Source: Podocnemis expansa
Taxonomy: Eukaryota; Chordata; Testudines; Podocnemididae
Assembly (NCBI GenBank): GCA_007922195.1
Contig: ML681981.1
Coordinates: 9,564,318 to 9,628,317, forward strand
Reading direction: 5' to 3'
Length of the DNA stretch: 64,000 nucleotides
The notes under the pieces were generated by a model. That model made no database searches and was not told where the DNA came from. It was given only the letters and a program-made list of their open reading frames with translations. Position numbers and translations under genes: made by a program. Shown one piece after another: positions 32,686 to 45,557 of the stretch (positions within the stretch are counted from its first letter, which is position 1; each line of letters opens with the position of its first letter).

Positions 32686-33735
32686 GATAAGAACATAAGC
32701 TTGGTGGTTGAAGAGGAAGTGTATTGATATAGTATATTTGGACTTCTCTTAGGTATTTGATTTAGCTCTGCATGAAATTCCAATTTTAAAAAAATCACTA
32801 TGATTAAATGGCCTAAAAACAGGCTAACTGATAAATCTCAAAGTATTTGTGAATGGGGAATCTTCTTTCACTGAGTGTCTCTGGTGGTGGCCTATTCTTG
32901 ATTTGTTCTTGACCCAGTGCTATTCAGCATAATCTTCAGTGAGCTGGATAGAAATATAAAATTACATCTTATGAAAATCTGCAGAAGATGTACAGATTGG
33001 TGGAGTGATAAATAACAAGTCAAAAAGTTGAAAAGGTAGACTCATTTGAACAAACAAGCACTTTAGCATTGCCAAATGCAGGGTCCTTTATGCATGAGCA
33101 AAGAATATCAGTCATACTCAGAGACTGAGGACTATTCTGGAATACAGTGTTACTGAATGGGATTTAACTATAATGGTGGATGATCAGTTGAACTACAGCA
33201 CCCAATGTCTAAGAGAGTGAATGGGATTCTTGGATATATGAGCAAGCAATATCAAATAGGAGTGGGGAGATGGGGTTATCTCTACATGCAGCATTAGTGA
33301 GACCATGAGTGGTGTAGTGTGTCTAGTCCTGGTGTCCTCACTTCAAATAGGATGTTGACAAACTTGAAAGTGTTAAACAAAGAGCTACAAGAAAGACTGA
33401 AGATCTGAAAAACATGCTTTATAGTAAAAGACTTAACTCTTAATTTAATTTTTCACAGAGAGAGTTAACAGGTAATTTTATCATAATCTGTGGGTACCTG
33501 CATAAGGAAGAAATTTCTAGATGTGAGTGGTGCTTTTTAACCTAGGAGGAAATGGAATAAGGAGATCCAGTAACTAGAATCTGGAGCTAAAAATAAGACA
33601 GACGTTTTTAACAGTAAGCATAATTAACCACTGGTACACCTTTCCAAAGTTTGTCTTTGATGCTTCATTGATGGAAGTCTTTAAATCAAGACTGAATATC
33701 TTTCTAAAACATATCTAAAAGTTATGGCTTCTGCT
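32686..33735 (+). mobile_element. CR1 LINE, sense, RT 3' part and UTR
   Basis: Reads 'gatatagtatatttggactt', 'gtatttgatttagctctgca', 'gacccagtgctattcagcat', 'cattgccaaatgcagggtcc' and 'tctagtcctggtgtcctcac', the CR1 order for the end of the RT gene and the 3' region. It abuts the antisense copy head to head at about 32686. Frames are broken. Confidence 0.75.
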
Positions 33736-33935
33736 CATGGGCGGGGCCAGGAGGGCCATTGGTCTGCACATCAAGCTCAAAGGGAGCCACACATTTAGAC
33801 AATCTGTTAATTTTTTTTGTTAACTGATAAGCCTTATTTTGATTTCATGTGGTGTCATTTTTTTAACTTTAAATACGGCTAAGGGCCTCAAAAGCTGGAA
33901 GTGGCCTGGGCCTCTCTGGATCTCTGAGAGGACTT
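33736..33935 (+). repeat. Unclassified dispersed repeat, copy 1
   Basis: Shares ordered blocks with 52402-52615: 'gccaggagggccattggtct', 'tcaagctcaaa', 'gttaactgataagccttatt', 'atgtggtgtcattttttt' and 'ctcaaaagctggaagtggcc'. The open frame 33888-34115 on the minus strand overlaps it. The family is unknown to me. Confidence 0.7.
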
Positions 33936-36900
33936 GCTTGTGGGGTTGATTAATTTCATTTGGGACATGTTTATTAGTGTTAGCTGTTTCAGGGTTTTAC
34001 ATAGATGAACAAAAATGAGGGTTTTCATGGCTTTTTCTTTTGGTATATGTTGTAATGAATAAGTTGGGTAATGTTTCCTAGTGCACTGTAAGTGCAGTAT
34101 TGTTTCAAAATGCACTCTTTAAAGCACCCTAGCGAACCTTTTGTGTGCACTAACTTTGTTTGCATGGATCAATTAATGTACAGCATGTTAGTGTGCTTTA
34201 GAAATTGCACCAATTTACATGTGTTTTTTGTACCTGGTGTGTTTTTTCAGTGTTCATTGATTAAAACCTAAGATCAGAAGCCGCCTATGGCTCAAGCAGA
34301 TGTTATGGGCTTGATGCAAAAAATTGTTGGGTGGGTATGGGGTCCTTTGGCGTTTCTTATGCAGGAGGTCTGACACTAGAGGATCTTCATGGGCCCTTCA
34401 GACCTTAAAATACGTGCATCTAAGAGAACCTAGTTTCAGACGTTTACTGTAATGTGTTTAAAAAAAAAAGTGACTTTTCATTATACTTGTGATGACTTTT
34501 TTTTTTATTGACACACACAGGTCCTAATAACCTACATATTCTTCCATGATTATGATTGAAGTTGACAATTTAATACCCTATGCTCATGAATATGATATGT
34601 GATTATTAATACAGAAATATGATCAGACTAGCAATTTGATGTATATATGCAGTGCTTTCAGAAATGTTCGGCACTGGGTTGCTTCCAAGTGGCATCTATT
34701 TCTGGCATTGATTCTTGACAAACATCTTTACCAGGCACATTTCTTCTTTTGAACAATTTCCCTTTTATCAAATTCTGCCAAAACCTCTGGGTCCAATTTG
34801 CATTTGAGACAATAATTTTAATGCTATTTATTATTGATGCTACCCTTCAGCTTCCCTTTCTTCCTCAATTTTTAACTCTCACTTTTTACAAAGCAGAAAT
34901 GCTAAAGATTGATAAACAAATCAGTATGAGAACTTGAGTTTCAAAATAATCAGATTGTGACTATATGTTCCTTTAATGGACAGTGGTTAGATCCCCCACC
35001 TCCCCCTTTTTGAGGCTTGTAATAAAAATCTTACTGGAAGCTTAAGTACAAAGTGAGAGTAGGGTAAAGGGTGCTGCTAAAATTCTATGTCTCTGTAAAT
35101 CAGTGTATAGTAGCTTAACTGCAGAGAGAGAATTCCTGAACAACTTTCTTATTTAAATATTATGTGTCTTTAATCTTTACTTGTTCAACTTTTTTTGTGG
35201 TTACTGTTTTGCAAGTCCTCTCCCACCCCTTTAATTTTTTTTTTTTTAAATGACTGCTGTAATTTGGCATAGTCTATTTCCTGTATTAGGAAGTCTGACC
35301 TTTTGGTCATATTAAAAAGATTTCCTTCAGTATGTTTTTATATTTGTGGAAAAACCAGAGACATCTAGTAACTTCTAAATAGCTGTGCTAAACATAATTT
35401 CATAATTTTTAATGTCTGTTTTCAGGTATTCTTTTTCCTGTTTTTATTTTTAATAAATGAAGTTAATAGCTAATTGGAAAATCTGATTATCTGTATGAAA
35501 TGATGTTTTCATTGTCTTAAATTATAAATATTTACATGACAATCTTAATATCTGAACCATGTATTGGTACAAATGCTTTTATATAATATAGTTTAATATT
35601 TAGTATTGCTTATGTGTAGAAATCTACTTTATGTACATTATATAGAATAATATCAAACTAACACTAAGGGTGTCATTTAAGATATCGAAGGAAGAAAAAA
35701 ATCTGACACATCTTCTGACAACTGAGTATCATTTACCAACTATAGAAGACACTTCTGACAAATGTGGCTGCTGTTTAGGAGCTACTAGGATCTTTTTTCT
35801 TAATGATCTTAGTTATTCAACTTCCTCTTTGGACAATTTCACAACTGATAAAAGTAAAATTATTTTAATGTTCTGTGTAATATCACTTGGGAGAAAAAAC
35901 TAACATTACAGGCGCATCAGAAAAAGCATTTGAAATCAGTTACTTCAACATTTTTGATTTCCTACATGACTGACTTTAAGATAATGTGCAAACCGTTCTA
36001 AAACATTTAACAGTAAACTTTTTTTGTTGCTAGAATTCAGTGGTAGAATCTTGAAACATCTTGTGACATTTATTCTACAGGCATTTCAAGAAACTGCTAT
36101 TCACTGGCTCTGTCCAGCATTGTCTATTTACTTCGTTTGGAGTTTTCTGAGAAGCTGTGGTAGAGCTTGTAGCTGAAAAGAGATGCAGCGCGTTCCCTTT
36201 TGCAAGTGGAAAACTATACTAAGCGGAGGACAGAACTAACTAAACACTGTCAGCATTTCTTAGAATGGCAGTCTTGGTTATATTTTTTAAAGGAAATATT
36301 AAGAGTGTTTATGGGGAACATTACATGACATTTTTAGTCTATAGTACTCGTGTTCAAATAATGTTACAATTACACATGATATCAAATGGCAAACTATAAA
36401 GCTACCTAGCATTTTGGAGAAGTAAATTATGTATAATCATTGTCTGTAGGTCTTGACAACTGGCTGAACATAGTGTACATTAACAAAAAGTAGGAACTGC
36501 CATACAGAATTGGCAGCGTTAGTAGATTGATTTCCATAAGGGATTTCTAATAATTTATAAAGATAGCTTTCAATGTGCATCATTAACAATTTCTGTATTT
36601 ACATCTTCTGCAAAGGCCCATAGATCTCACAGCGTTTTAATTATGCTAAATATTTGTGTGTGGAGGCAGGGGTTGAAGTCCTTCAATACATAAAATCGCC
36701 ATTGCTTGACTTCAGTGATATTTGTGTGAAATGTCTGGAAGATGTGGGCAAAAGTTCGATGTTCACAGCCTATTTTCTGTATTTGGTGTTCTTGAGGTAA
36801 AGCACAACATATGTCATTTTAATAGTGAACTCTCATGTCAGGTATGATGTATTGATTGGGGAGGCTTGGCAGCTTCAGTCTTCCTAAGACACTTACTGCA

Positions 36901-37335
36901 CACTGATACAGGATGATTTGCTAGCTGTTGGTCAGACTTAATCCTACAATGAGTAGATTAAAATTTCCCACTCTTTGTACTGGAAGATGAGAAATTTAAC
37001 CATGGTAGAAGGTTCTTATATTCTTTAGGCATCAGTGGTTTAGTTTCCTTACACAAGAACTGTATGCTCTTGAAGAATGATTATGCTTCTATACATATTT
37101 AAAATACAGAAGCTGACTTGCCCAGAATAAATGAAAGCAAAAGCTCGTTTTCTATTACTCCTCAAATATATTATTAGTTGTCTCCTTTAATATGACTTCC
37201 TCGAAAGCATTTATTTTATTTTTAGCAGAAGTTTTGAGTCTGGGCTGCAACTCTGAAATATACAACAGCAATGAAAAAACAGCATGTTTTCAGGTGTAAA
37301 GCTAAAAAAATTTAGCAGCCTTCCTAAATGTGTCA
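33936..37335. other. Repeat-poor AT-rich intronic DNA
   Basis: About 3.4 kb with no recognised element. Open frames at 34749-34937 and 35670-35903 have no domain. Confidence 0.45.
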
Positions 37336-38320
37336 TATGTATGTGGGATAGGGTGTGTACCCCACACCAGCCCTGACAGAGTTGAATTAGGCCAGGCAGG
37401 CCCGATCAGCTAACTGAGCAGCAAATGGAGAAATTTAGGCTGTATGGAGGTTGCTTGTTAACTCAAAGGAGGCTCACCTGTGAGGAAACAGATAGGGCTT
37501 CTATAAAGCTGAAGCTGAGACTGGCAGTGGTGATAAGCCTACGGTCTCTTTCTGAGGTATGGAAGGAAGAGGGAGGAAAGGAATCCCTGAGAAGTGTTTA
37601 TCTAGGACAGGGGTCTCCAAACTTTTTCACCTGAGGGCTGAATCTGCTTTTACTTAATTACTAGCGGGCCAGCCCCCTAAGCTGCCTGTCCGTTGGCTGC
37701 GTGGTTCCCTTTCTTGATCTGCCCATCAGCTCCCTGACCCCCCAGACCCTTCCCTGACCCACTTGCCTCTTGGCAGGCTGCAGTTGGGAGAGCCCTGATC
37801 GAGGAGGACTAAGAGAAAGAGGTCTGCTGTGAAGGATGGAGACTGAAAAGCATGGGGAAGAATTGTAGGATGTACTCCAGAGGAGAGAACAGTAAGGTTT
37901 GTGTAGCCACACATCTTAACTGCCATGCTGTAAGGCTCTGGACTGGAACCCGAAGTAGGGAACAGGCCTGGGGTTCACCGCCTTCCCTTGCAGAGTCAAA
38001 TTGTTTGGGCAGTGAATAGGAAGATCGCTGGAATCATTGCAGTAGTTACAGAGCCAGGGCACCAGCTATGAGGACTGCCTGATGATGCTTCTTGAGAAAG
38101 ACTTTGAAAGACTTCTCTGGACAGGGAATTGTAGTGTGACCTGGTTGGAGGGTTCAGTCACCTGCTTCATACAGCAACTCCGTGAGCAAGAGGAGCGCTG
38201 TAAACGTAGAGGGGGAGAAAAGAGGCCCTGAACTACACAGAGCTAATTCCCAGTATCTCCAGAAGGAGGCACCACCCAGCAGCCAGTGAGTACCCTGGAC
38301 AATGTGATATAAATGACTTT
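37336..38320 (+). mobile_element. LTR-retrotransposon LTR remnant (gypsy-like)
   Basis: Starts near 'gtgtgtaccccacaccagcc'. A TATA-like 'cttctataaagctgaagctg' lies near 37500, 'gactggaacccgaagtaggg' near 37940, and the end is near 'aggaggcaccacccagcagc' and 'gtgagtaccctgg'. The ordering resembles gypsy LTRs of turtles as I recall them. No internal coding region is adjacent, so it may be a solo LTR. It is interrupted by a MITE at 37608-37797. Confidence 0.5.
37600..37805. mobile_element. hAT-type MITE nested in the LTR
   Basis: The element (37608-37797) begins CAGGGGTCTCCAAACTTTTT and ends GTTGGGAGAGCCCTG (complement CAGGGCTCTCCCAAC). The flanks ATCTAGGA (37600-37607) and ATCGAGGA (37798-37805) match at 7 of 8. 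The antisense open frames here are not genes. Confidence 0.8.
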
Positions 38321-39215
38321 TGGAACAATAATCTATATTGTGCTTCAAAGAGATCAAGACATTTAGAAGTAACATGACCAAATTACTGTGCCAATAAAAC
38401 TCATTGAAGTTCGATCAGAAAAGAGAGTGGCTAATAGTTCTGTTAGTTAAATGGCATGGATAATGTCTTTGGGCTGCACTTTTTTTTTAAATCCTGAGAG
38501 GAAATGAGAAGACAAATCCTGTAAAGGGAGTAGCTACAGGCATCTTTCGGTTTTGGAGCAGCATAGTATGTCATTGAACCTTGTCAGAAGTTTTTAGGAA
38601 TGTTGAATGACTTTTAAACAGATCACATATCCAGGTGGACATTGGGAACAGTTGTAGTGAGCTGTTGCTATGTTTCAACCAAAAATACATTGAGTGCTGT
38701 TTTTCATGGTGCAGTTGTATTTCTTTGCAATCCTTTTTCATCATCATTTCTGCACACCATATTATTACCATTAACTTCCATTAGGGTAGCTCTAAGAGGC
38801 CTCATTTATTATTTTCTAGCAGCCCAAATATAATAAAAGTACTTGGCCAACAAATGTACAAGCTGTATTTATGAGGCCATAAAGCTGGGAAGCTAAGACA
38901 AGTTAGTGGAGGAGGATTTTCCTGATTAGCTTAATAAGTAGATGTGACAGCAGACCAGCTGTCTAGCCATTACTGAGTGATTTGTAGGGATCATGGCAGA
39001 GAAGAATTTGAGGGAAAGATTTAAAGGATGTCAGTATATCTGTTTTATGGATGTTTACAGGTTATTCTTTACAAGTTCCAGGAGGTAGCATGGCTTGACG
39101 AGTGAAGGTGTTGGAACTAAAGACCGACAAAGCCTCATATCGCTGACAAAGTAGAAATGGGAGTCAAGGACTCGATATATGAGCTATTAAAGAGAAGAGA
39201 CTGTCATGATTGTTG
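38321..39215. other. Intronic DNA, nothing recognised
   Basis: AT-rich, no element or exon recognised. Confidence 0.45.
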
Positions 39216-39486
39216 CTCTAGATCAGCATTTCCTTCACTTGGGTCTGCAGAACCCTGGTGTTCCATGCAGTGTGAGTAAGTGGTCCATGAAAAAAATTTA
39301 ATGCTAGTAATATTTGTCCTTCTAATTCTTTTAAATCAACTTTTGAGCAATACATGTGGCAATTTTTCAGTAAGAAAAAAACCTGCTCACACCCCTCTCT
39401 GGATCAGCATGTATGTGTTCCATTAATATATTCCAAGCCCAAAAGTGTTCTGTGGCTAAATTAGTTTGGGAAGTGCTATTCTAGAT
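39216..39486. mobile_element. hAT-type MITE (CAGCATTTCC family)
   Basis: The element (39224-39478) begins CAGCATTTCCTTCACTTGGG and ends TTTGGGAAGTGCTA, an imperfect inverted repeat. The flanks CTCTAGAT (39216-39223) and TTCTAGAT (39479-39486) match at 7 of 8. Confidence 0.78.
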
Positions 39487-39502
39487 TTATCACAGCCCTT
39501 AA

Positions 39503-39665
39503 CAGGAGTCTCAAACTCAAATTTCTGTAACGGCTGCATGAGGACTAGTATGGTTGCCCAAGGGCTGCACTACTGAAACCTTTTCATACAATAGTATTGT
39601 AAATATTGATAATGATAGTGTTGCAGGCCACAGGAAAAAACTTCCAGGGCCGCATGCAGCCTCAG
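39503..39665. mobile_element. hAT-type MITE, right-truncated
   Basis: It begins CAGGAGTCTCAAACTCAAAT and follows the 12480/20862 family ('gaggactagtatggttgccc', 'tactgaaaccttttcataca') to 'gggccgcatgcagcctc', where the usual right end GAGACCCCTG is missing. It lies only 17 bp after the previous MITE's duplication. Confidence 0.75.
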
Positions 39666-42600
39666 AAAATGGAGGGTGATAAAGGTAAAATTTGTGTGGC
39701 CAATGGCTCCTCCCTTCACCACAGTGTTAAATGTGAAGATGGAAATTACATAATAAGCACAGGAAGTCCAGATGATGATCTTGGCACATAATTTACTTTG
39801 CTGCACACAATTTACTTTGTTGCTCCGAACAATCTGTTGGAGTTGAAGTGAACCTCATCTCAGGAGAGATTTTTGCTTTTAAGAGCTCGGTTAAGAGCAT
39901 GCCCTGTGGACAAGCTTGAAATTTAACTAAATTAACTAAAGGTGTGAATTTGAAGTGGATTGATTTAATGGGACACGTTAAATCTCTATGTGGATGCTGC
40001 CTTTCAGAATTAAAGTGGCCTTAATTCAGTTCAGTTCATATTACGTGAATTATGGCTTATTGATCCTGTTATGTACATATATTCTGAATGGTTTATCAAG
40101 AAGTCTTCATATAGTTTTAGTATTATGGATAAGAACAGTGTCTGACATCTTGAAAATAATTTGATACCATATTTACATTCACATTTGCTCCTTTTGTGTA
40201 AATACAGCTTTTTTGCTTTTTGATACATCAAGCCAATATTTTGTTTCTTGAAATGTGCAGTGTGTTAACCTGAAAAAAAAAAAACACCTGTAGAGGCATG
40301 ATTAAAATAGTTAGAGGTGTGCATCTGGATTGTGTCTAGTCCTGAAGTTATGATAGCTGAGAAATGTATCTCTTACATGGCTCTAAATACACATGTAGTG
40401 GCTATACTTCTGTTTATAGCAATATAGAGTCCCTCTGGCTCTCCACTGCAGAGAGAGACTCTGGCAGCCTGCCATCACTGAAACCTTTTTCCACTACTTC
40501 CCTTGTGCTGGAGCCTTTCAGTGCCATGTGTAGCTACACATCAGGGTGTGGATGCAGTCTGCTTTTTGTTGTGGTGTGTAGCTACATGTAACCTACGCAC
40601 TGGCTACAATTGTAGACAAGGCCACAGAAACATTAAAGATGATGTACAAGTACTAATAAAGCTTCTAATAGGCAAATATGTATCCACCACAGATCTGCAG
40701 TCATCGTCAAGAAAGGTTTTATATTAGTTCAGAATATCCTATGTATACATGAGACCTCTGGCTAGTGCACTTCTTTCCCCAACATCTCTATGAAATAGTT
40801 GGCAGTTTAGCACACTTAATTCTCAAAAGTTATGCAGCAGTCCCTAACATAATCATGATTAGTATATCACAACCAAAGATAAATTTCACAAAAGATAGAT
40901 GGCCATACACAACACACTTCATTTGAAATGTATGTGGCCAGCATTTTTTGGTAGTGGGATTGCATCTATGTAATTCACTCCCACTGGGAAGGTGTTTAAA
41001 CTCTAATTAGATGAGGATAGGTTTAGCGTAAGTATGGCCTGAAATGATTAAAAACATAGGGCTGTAGAGACTTCCCGACCTGGTAGTGAATTTGGAAAAC
41101 AATTTGAGTGTCTTTGTATAAGTGATAACTCAGTTTAGGAGTAGAAAATATCCACAAGGACATATTGAGAGAAATACTTGTGAACCAAATCCACAAGAGT
41201 GCGTGCATATGTCTTTACATCATGTTCCATAATACCTTATTTTGGCACTGACTATTGACCTGACCCAAATCAACAGTGAATAGGCCTCCTGCACTTCAAA
41301 CATGGTACTTCAGATGTTTTGCATTGCACCACATGGACTGCTCAGTGCAGATGGATTTCTTGAAATGCAAATAAATATGTGGAAATTTTTCAGTTTTTTT
41401 CAATAATGTTTTAAAATTGATTCTTATTACTTCCAGTAGATCATGTCATCACTTTAGCTGGCTGTTGTCTTACTATTTGAAATCATGAGTGAGCTACTAA
41501 CGTATAATTTTTGACAAGTGAAGATAAAAAAATGGTTCAACTCACTGGATACTTACTCAAAGTAAAACAGTAGAGACCTTAATAAAACAGAAGCCTGTTC
41601 AATAATAGATAATCATTCTGTGTACTCAGAAATTCTGGTTTATTGCATATACAAATACTTTAACTTAATACATTCTGAGTTGGCATTTCTGAATGCAGTA
41701 GTAGATTAGACAGTATTTTGGACAGTATGCCTGCCATAGTGAAATTTAAGATAGTGTCACATCACTGAACTGTCAGAAAGAAGTGGCCATCAGGGCTTGC
41801 TTGTACCAAACTGCTTCTTGGAATCTCTGTGGGAGCTCTGTGGGAGCTCTCTCGCACCCATAAATACGATAAATAGAAGCTGATTGCAATGAGCATGGAC
41901 ACAGTGTTATCCATTCCCTTCTCAAAGACGTGTGTAAGATCATTGATAATTTATTTTTGCTTTTGCCAGTATTGTCAGTACTGCAGTATAAAATTGCTAT
42001 ATCAAGATGTCTGAGAATGGAGCTTTTCTATTTGCAGACTGCTTTGGGTCTCTCAAATTCCCAGTAGCAGTTGCCTCAGATCTTGAGCAAGATGCTTGAT
42101 AAATATAAAGGCCTTGAGAAGAAAAAGCACAACCTGGAGTAGTCAGATAGCAAGATGGCTCCTTAATTGAAGCTGTAACTTGAAACCATCTGAAAACCTC
42201 AGTGCTTTGACTCTTAAAGGAATTCCAAGACAGAAAAATTTACAGTAGCATGACTTGCCACAATGAATGAATTTTAATTTCATGTTATCAAATACAAGAT
42301 TTACACAATATTTAAAACACTAAAATTAGCTTCAATTCTCATATATTAAAAAAAAATATTAAACAGCATGATAGCTCATAACAGTCACTTCTCCATAGAG
42401 AAATTAACTCTATTCATACTCTGAACGCTCCAAGCTAAACTTTGATTTGGGATTTGAGGTATGAATACATTGGGCAAACAAGGGCATATTTCTTTGGCCT
42501 ATTCAGAAAAATTGCTATATAATTCAAAGCAAAGAAAGTAATAAAGATAGGAAACATTCAGGATAAATGATAAGCAACTGATTTGCAATGAAATTTGCTG

Positions 42601-42710
42601 GATGATGTGGAGATGTGGCTTATGATCCACCCTTCTCTGTATGTATATCTTTGCAGTTAATATGCCACATTTTTCCATTTCATGCAGGCTGCTGACAAAG
42701 TATGGTTTTA
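39666..42710. other. Repeat-poor AT-rich intronic DNA
   Basis: About 3 kb with no recognised element, exon or RNA gene. An A-run of about 12 lies at 40274. Confidence 0.45.
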
Positions 42711-42711
42711 C

Positions 42712-42790
42712 ACCCACAGAAGCTCATGCAATAAATAAATTTGTTAATCTTTAAAAGTGCCACAGAACTCCTTTATTTTGCTTTTTCTGT
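42712..42790 (-). repeat. Foldback-family arm, reverse orientation
   Basis: 'cacccacagaagctcatgca', 'ataaataaatttgttaatct' and 'aaaagtgccacagaactcct' are the complement of the family arm. No second arm or target duplication found. Confidence 0.7.
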
Positions 42791-42991
42791 AAATAAGGCT
42801 TCTGTTCTCTTTAGCTTTTGCATCAGAATTTCAATGAGGTGGCGAGGCTCAGTCTCCATGGAATCCAAGGATGGAAAACCAGTTTCCTTCAGCACAGTGA
42901 TTATTTGTAGCAAAACTATTGATCTAGGCTTGGACTCATTTATTTCAAAGACAGGCCCAATTAATGGCTCTTGGGCTAGTTCTTCAGAGTG
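42791..42991. other. Sequence between foldback arm and MITE
   Basis: Possibly the upstream part of the CR1 3' end that continues after the MITE at 43251, since the MITE and one duplication can be removed to give continuous sequence. No coding signal. Confidence 0.35.
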
Positions 42992-43250
42992 GTGTCAGGC
43001 AGGGGCGTTGCTGGCGTCTGGCACACAGGCCATGTGCCCCGAGTCCAAGTGCCAGTGCCCTGAGTGCCTGGGGCACCCCTTTCCTCTTCCAGCCCCGTCC
43101 CTGACTAGGGATCTGGGGCCAGGCTGGCAGTGGCAGGAGCCTGATGCTGGATCAGGCCCGGGGTGCCATATCATAGCCAGGGAGTGGGATGTGTGGCCTG
43201 GGTCTGTGCCCTGTGTCTTTCCCTGGGGCAGCAATGTTTCTGCTGTCAGG
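42992..43250. mobile_element. GC-rich hAT-type MITE
   Basis: The element (43000-43242) starts CAGGGGCGTTGCTGGCGTC and ends near GCAGCAATGTTTCTG. The flanks GTGTCAGG (42992-42999) and CTGTCAGG (43243-43250) match at 7 of 8. Same family as 1707 and 58706. The 174-codon plus-strand open frame (42741-43265) runs across the foldback arm and this MITE and is not a gene. Confidence 0.75.
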
Positions 43251-43345
43251 TATTACAGTAGTTAGCCCTTGGTCTGTCCTGAGCAGAGGACTGGACTAAG
43301 TGATCACCTGAGGTCCCTTTCATCCTAAAACTGCTATGATTTTAT
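43251..43345 (+). mobile_element. CR1 LINE 3' tip
   Basis: 'ctgagcagaggactggacta', 'agtgatcacctgaggtccct' and 'ctgctatgatttta' are the CR1 3' end. Only the terminal 80 bp or so is clear. Confidence 0.7.
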
Positions 43346-45079
43346 GTCCTTGACCACTTTAGGCAGTTAGATACATATTCAAAATATAGTCTCATTCTTC
43401 AAAGCAATGGTTTTAGTGTTAACTGAGAGTAATAATTTGATCCTGTTCATATATCACATGGGGATTGGATGGTTCCCAAGTGACTACTCAATATTATTGT
43501 TTATAGATAACACTCTTAAGTGTGTTTGGCACTTCACAAGGACGTGGTGGAGAGGGCAGGAGAAGATTCATCAAAGGTAATCATGAAATGGCTGTCCACA
43601 CAGTAGGAGCATAGTCAGGAAAAGAGAGAATAATGGAAGTCTAAAAAAACTCTTAATAAGAAGTTGGCGGTCCACAGTGTCAAAAGCAGAGGAGATTATG
43701 ATAAAGACCCATGAAGCTCAAAAACCCAAACGTTTTTAGGGAATTTTATGATGTTTCAGTGCAATGGAAAGGATGGAAGTCAAACTGGAGGAGGTAGCCT
43801 GGAGAAAAGGAAATAAATGGACAAATAGTCGGTTCAGTGAGTTTGGATTATCAACAGAAATGGATTCCTTTTAGATGGGACACAATGTTTGTGTTCAAGT
43901 GAAACTGGGAATGTAAAGGGAAAGCATTGGAGTTGACTCAGATTTGTGAGATGGAGAACTAAAGTGGCTTAAAATGAGATTGACTGGAAATAATCTCCCT
44001 GAAGCAAGAATAATATATATTTTTAGACAAGGTACTGTATTACAAGTTAGTTTACTGATGACATATTGCACTGTGTTTCACATATTTTAAATATAGAGAA
44101 AAGCACAAATGGGATGTATCCATGGAGATCAGAGTGATAACATAAATTAATCTCTCAGCATATAAAACAATATACAGGTTTTTACTACACTAAAACATAA
44201 ATATTTGTTTAATCAATAAGGATAGTTTTCTCTTTCCTGTGCATAGTATCTGACACCAAATTGCTGTACCTAGTTGTGGTCCTGAATCCTCTTCCTTTTT
44301 CTCTGTACAATCAGTCCTTTTCCAGGTTTTATTCTATTGCTACAAAGTTGCCATGTCTAGCCTTTATTCATGGAACTGCCTTTTTTCCTACTCATATAAG
44401 CCCACGGTCTCACCTCAGGCTCTCAAATGCTCTAAAATTTGCATATTGTGGTTTTTTCTAAAGCTCCATTTGCAGGTTAAGCTGCCATTTTTTCCTCTCA
44501 TGCATGAAGAAGAGTGCAAAACCAGAGAATGTTTTGGAGCTTTGGTTTTGCAAATTCCATCTCTTGGTGGTTCCATTCTGTTCCCTGTTTTTTGCATGTT
44601 CTAAACATAATTGTTTGGAGAGCCAATGGTTTCAGATAATGGCTTTCAGTGAGGTTCATTTTTAATGGAAAATGGATCAGATGGCTTCTGTGGAAGAAGG
44701 ATTTGAGAAAGGGCAAAAATCTGAGATTGTTTGTTGAGCAAAGGCATAACAATTGTTTCTTTCAGGAAAGCTGGCATTTTGCCATACTTCAAGAAGGCAT
44801 TGAAAAAATCTACTTTGGTGATAGCACCTGAACTTCCTAACTGTCATTCATCACACTAGAGGGTATATAACTTTTCTAATTCAGTATGGAGGACACTCTT
44901 CTGAAAAAATCATGAAGATCTAAATCCTGTAACCTGAATTTGGGTGAAACCTTTTATTATGTGATTTGAGCCTAAGAACAGACCAGTTCCTGTCCAAAAG
45001 CTTGTAAGAGCAGAGCAGTGAACTTTATTAGTTGTATCAGTACAGACACAAACATTCTGGAGTACATGCAGTTTTAAAG
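43346..45079. other. Intronic DNA, nothing recognised
   Basis: AT-rich sequence. Open frames at 44261-44752 on both strands overlap each other and have no domain. Confidence 0.45.
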
Positions 45080-45557
45080 ATCTAGTGCAGTGGTTTTCAA
45101 CCAGTGCGCTGTGAGAACTGTCCAAATGTGCCATGACATTTTGTACAGAGGTAATGAAAAGCAATATAAAACAAACATTGTTTGATTTTAAACAATATTT
45201 TTTTCAGCCAAAATTAAAACTCATAGGACTTGGGAAAATTAATCATCAGGTTAAAAGTGAGGCATCGGTCGTCTGATTCTAAAACATGAACATTCTAAAC
45301 ACGTGGCCAAAGGACAAAATTGAGATGATCTATACTTTTTTTCTGGTGATTTGAAACATTAATTCATTTGATTATTCTTTAGCTTGTTGTATGCACTGTG
45401 TTGCAAAACTCTCTAGTAAGACAGTAGCCATAGTAAATGTAAGTAAATATGATGTTTAAGTTGAATCAATTCAGCTGAAAAAAAAGTGGGTGTGCCATGG
45501 AATTGTCTCAGTGAAGTGTGCTATGTTACTGAAAAGATTGGCACCACTGATCTAATG
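45080..45557. mobile_element. hAT-type MITE, 462 bp
   Basis: The element (45088-45549) starts CAGTGGTTTTCAACCAGTGC and ends GAAAAGATTGGCACCACTG. The flanks ATCTAGTG (45080-45087) and ATCTAATG (45550-45557) match at 7 of 8. 'gtgccatgacattttgt' near the left and 'gtgtgccatggaattgtctc' near the right show inverted and repeated subends. No transposase. Confidence 0.82.

Noticed and set aside
42741..43265. 174-codon plus-strand frame
   Set aside because: It runs through a foldback arm, unrelated intronic sequence and a MITE, so it cannot be one gene.
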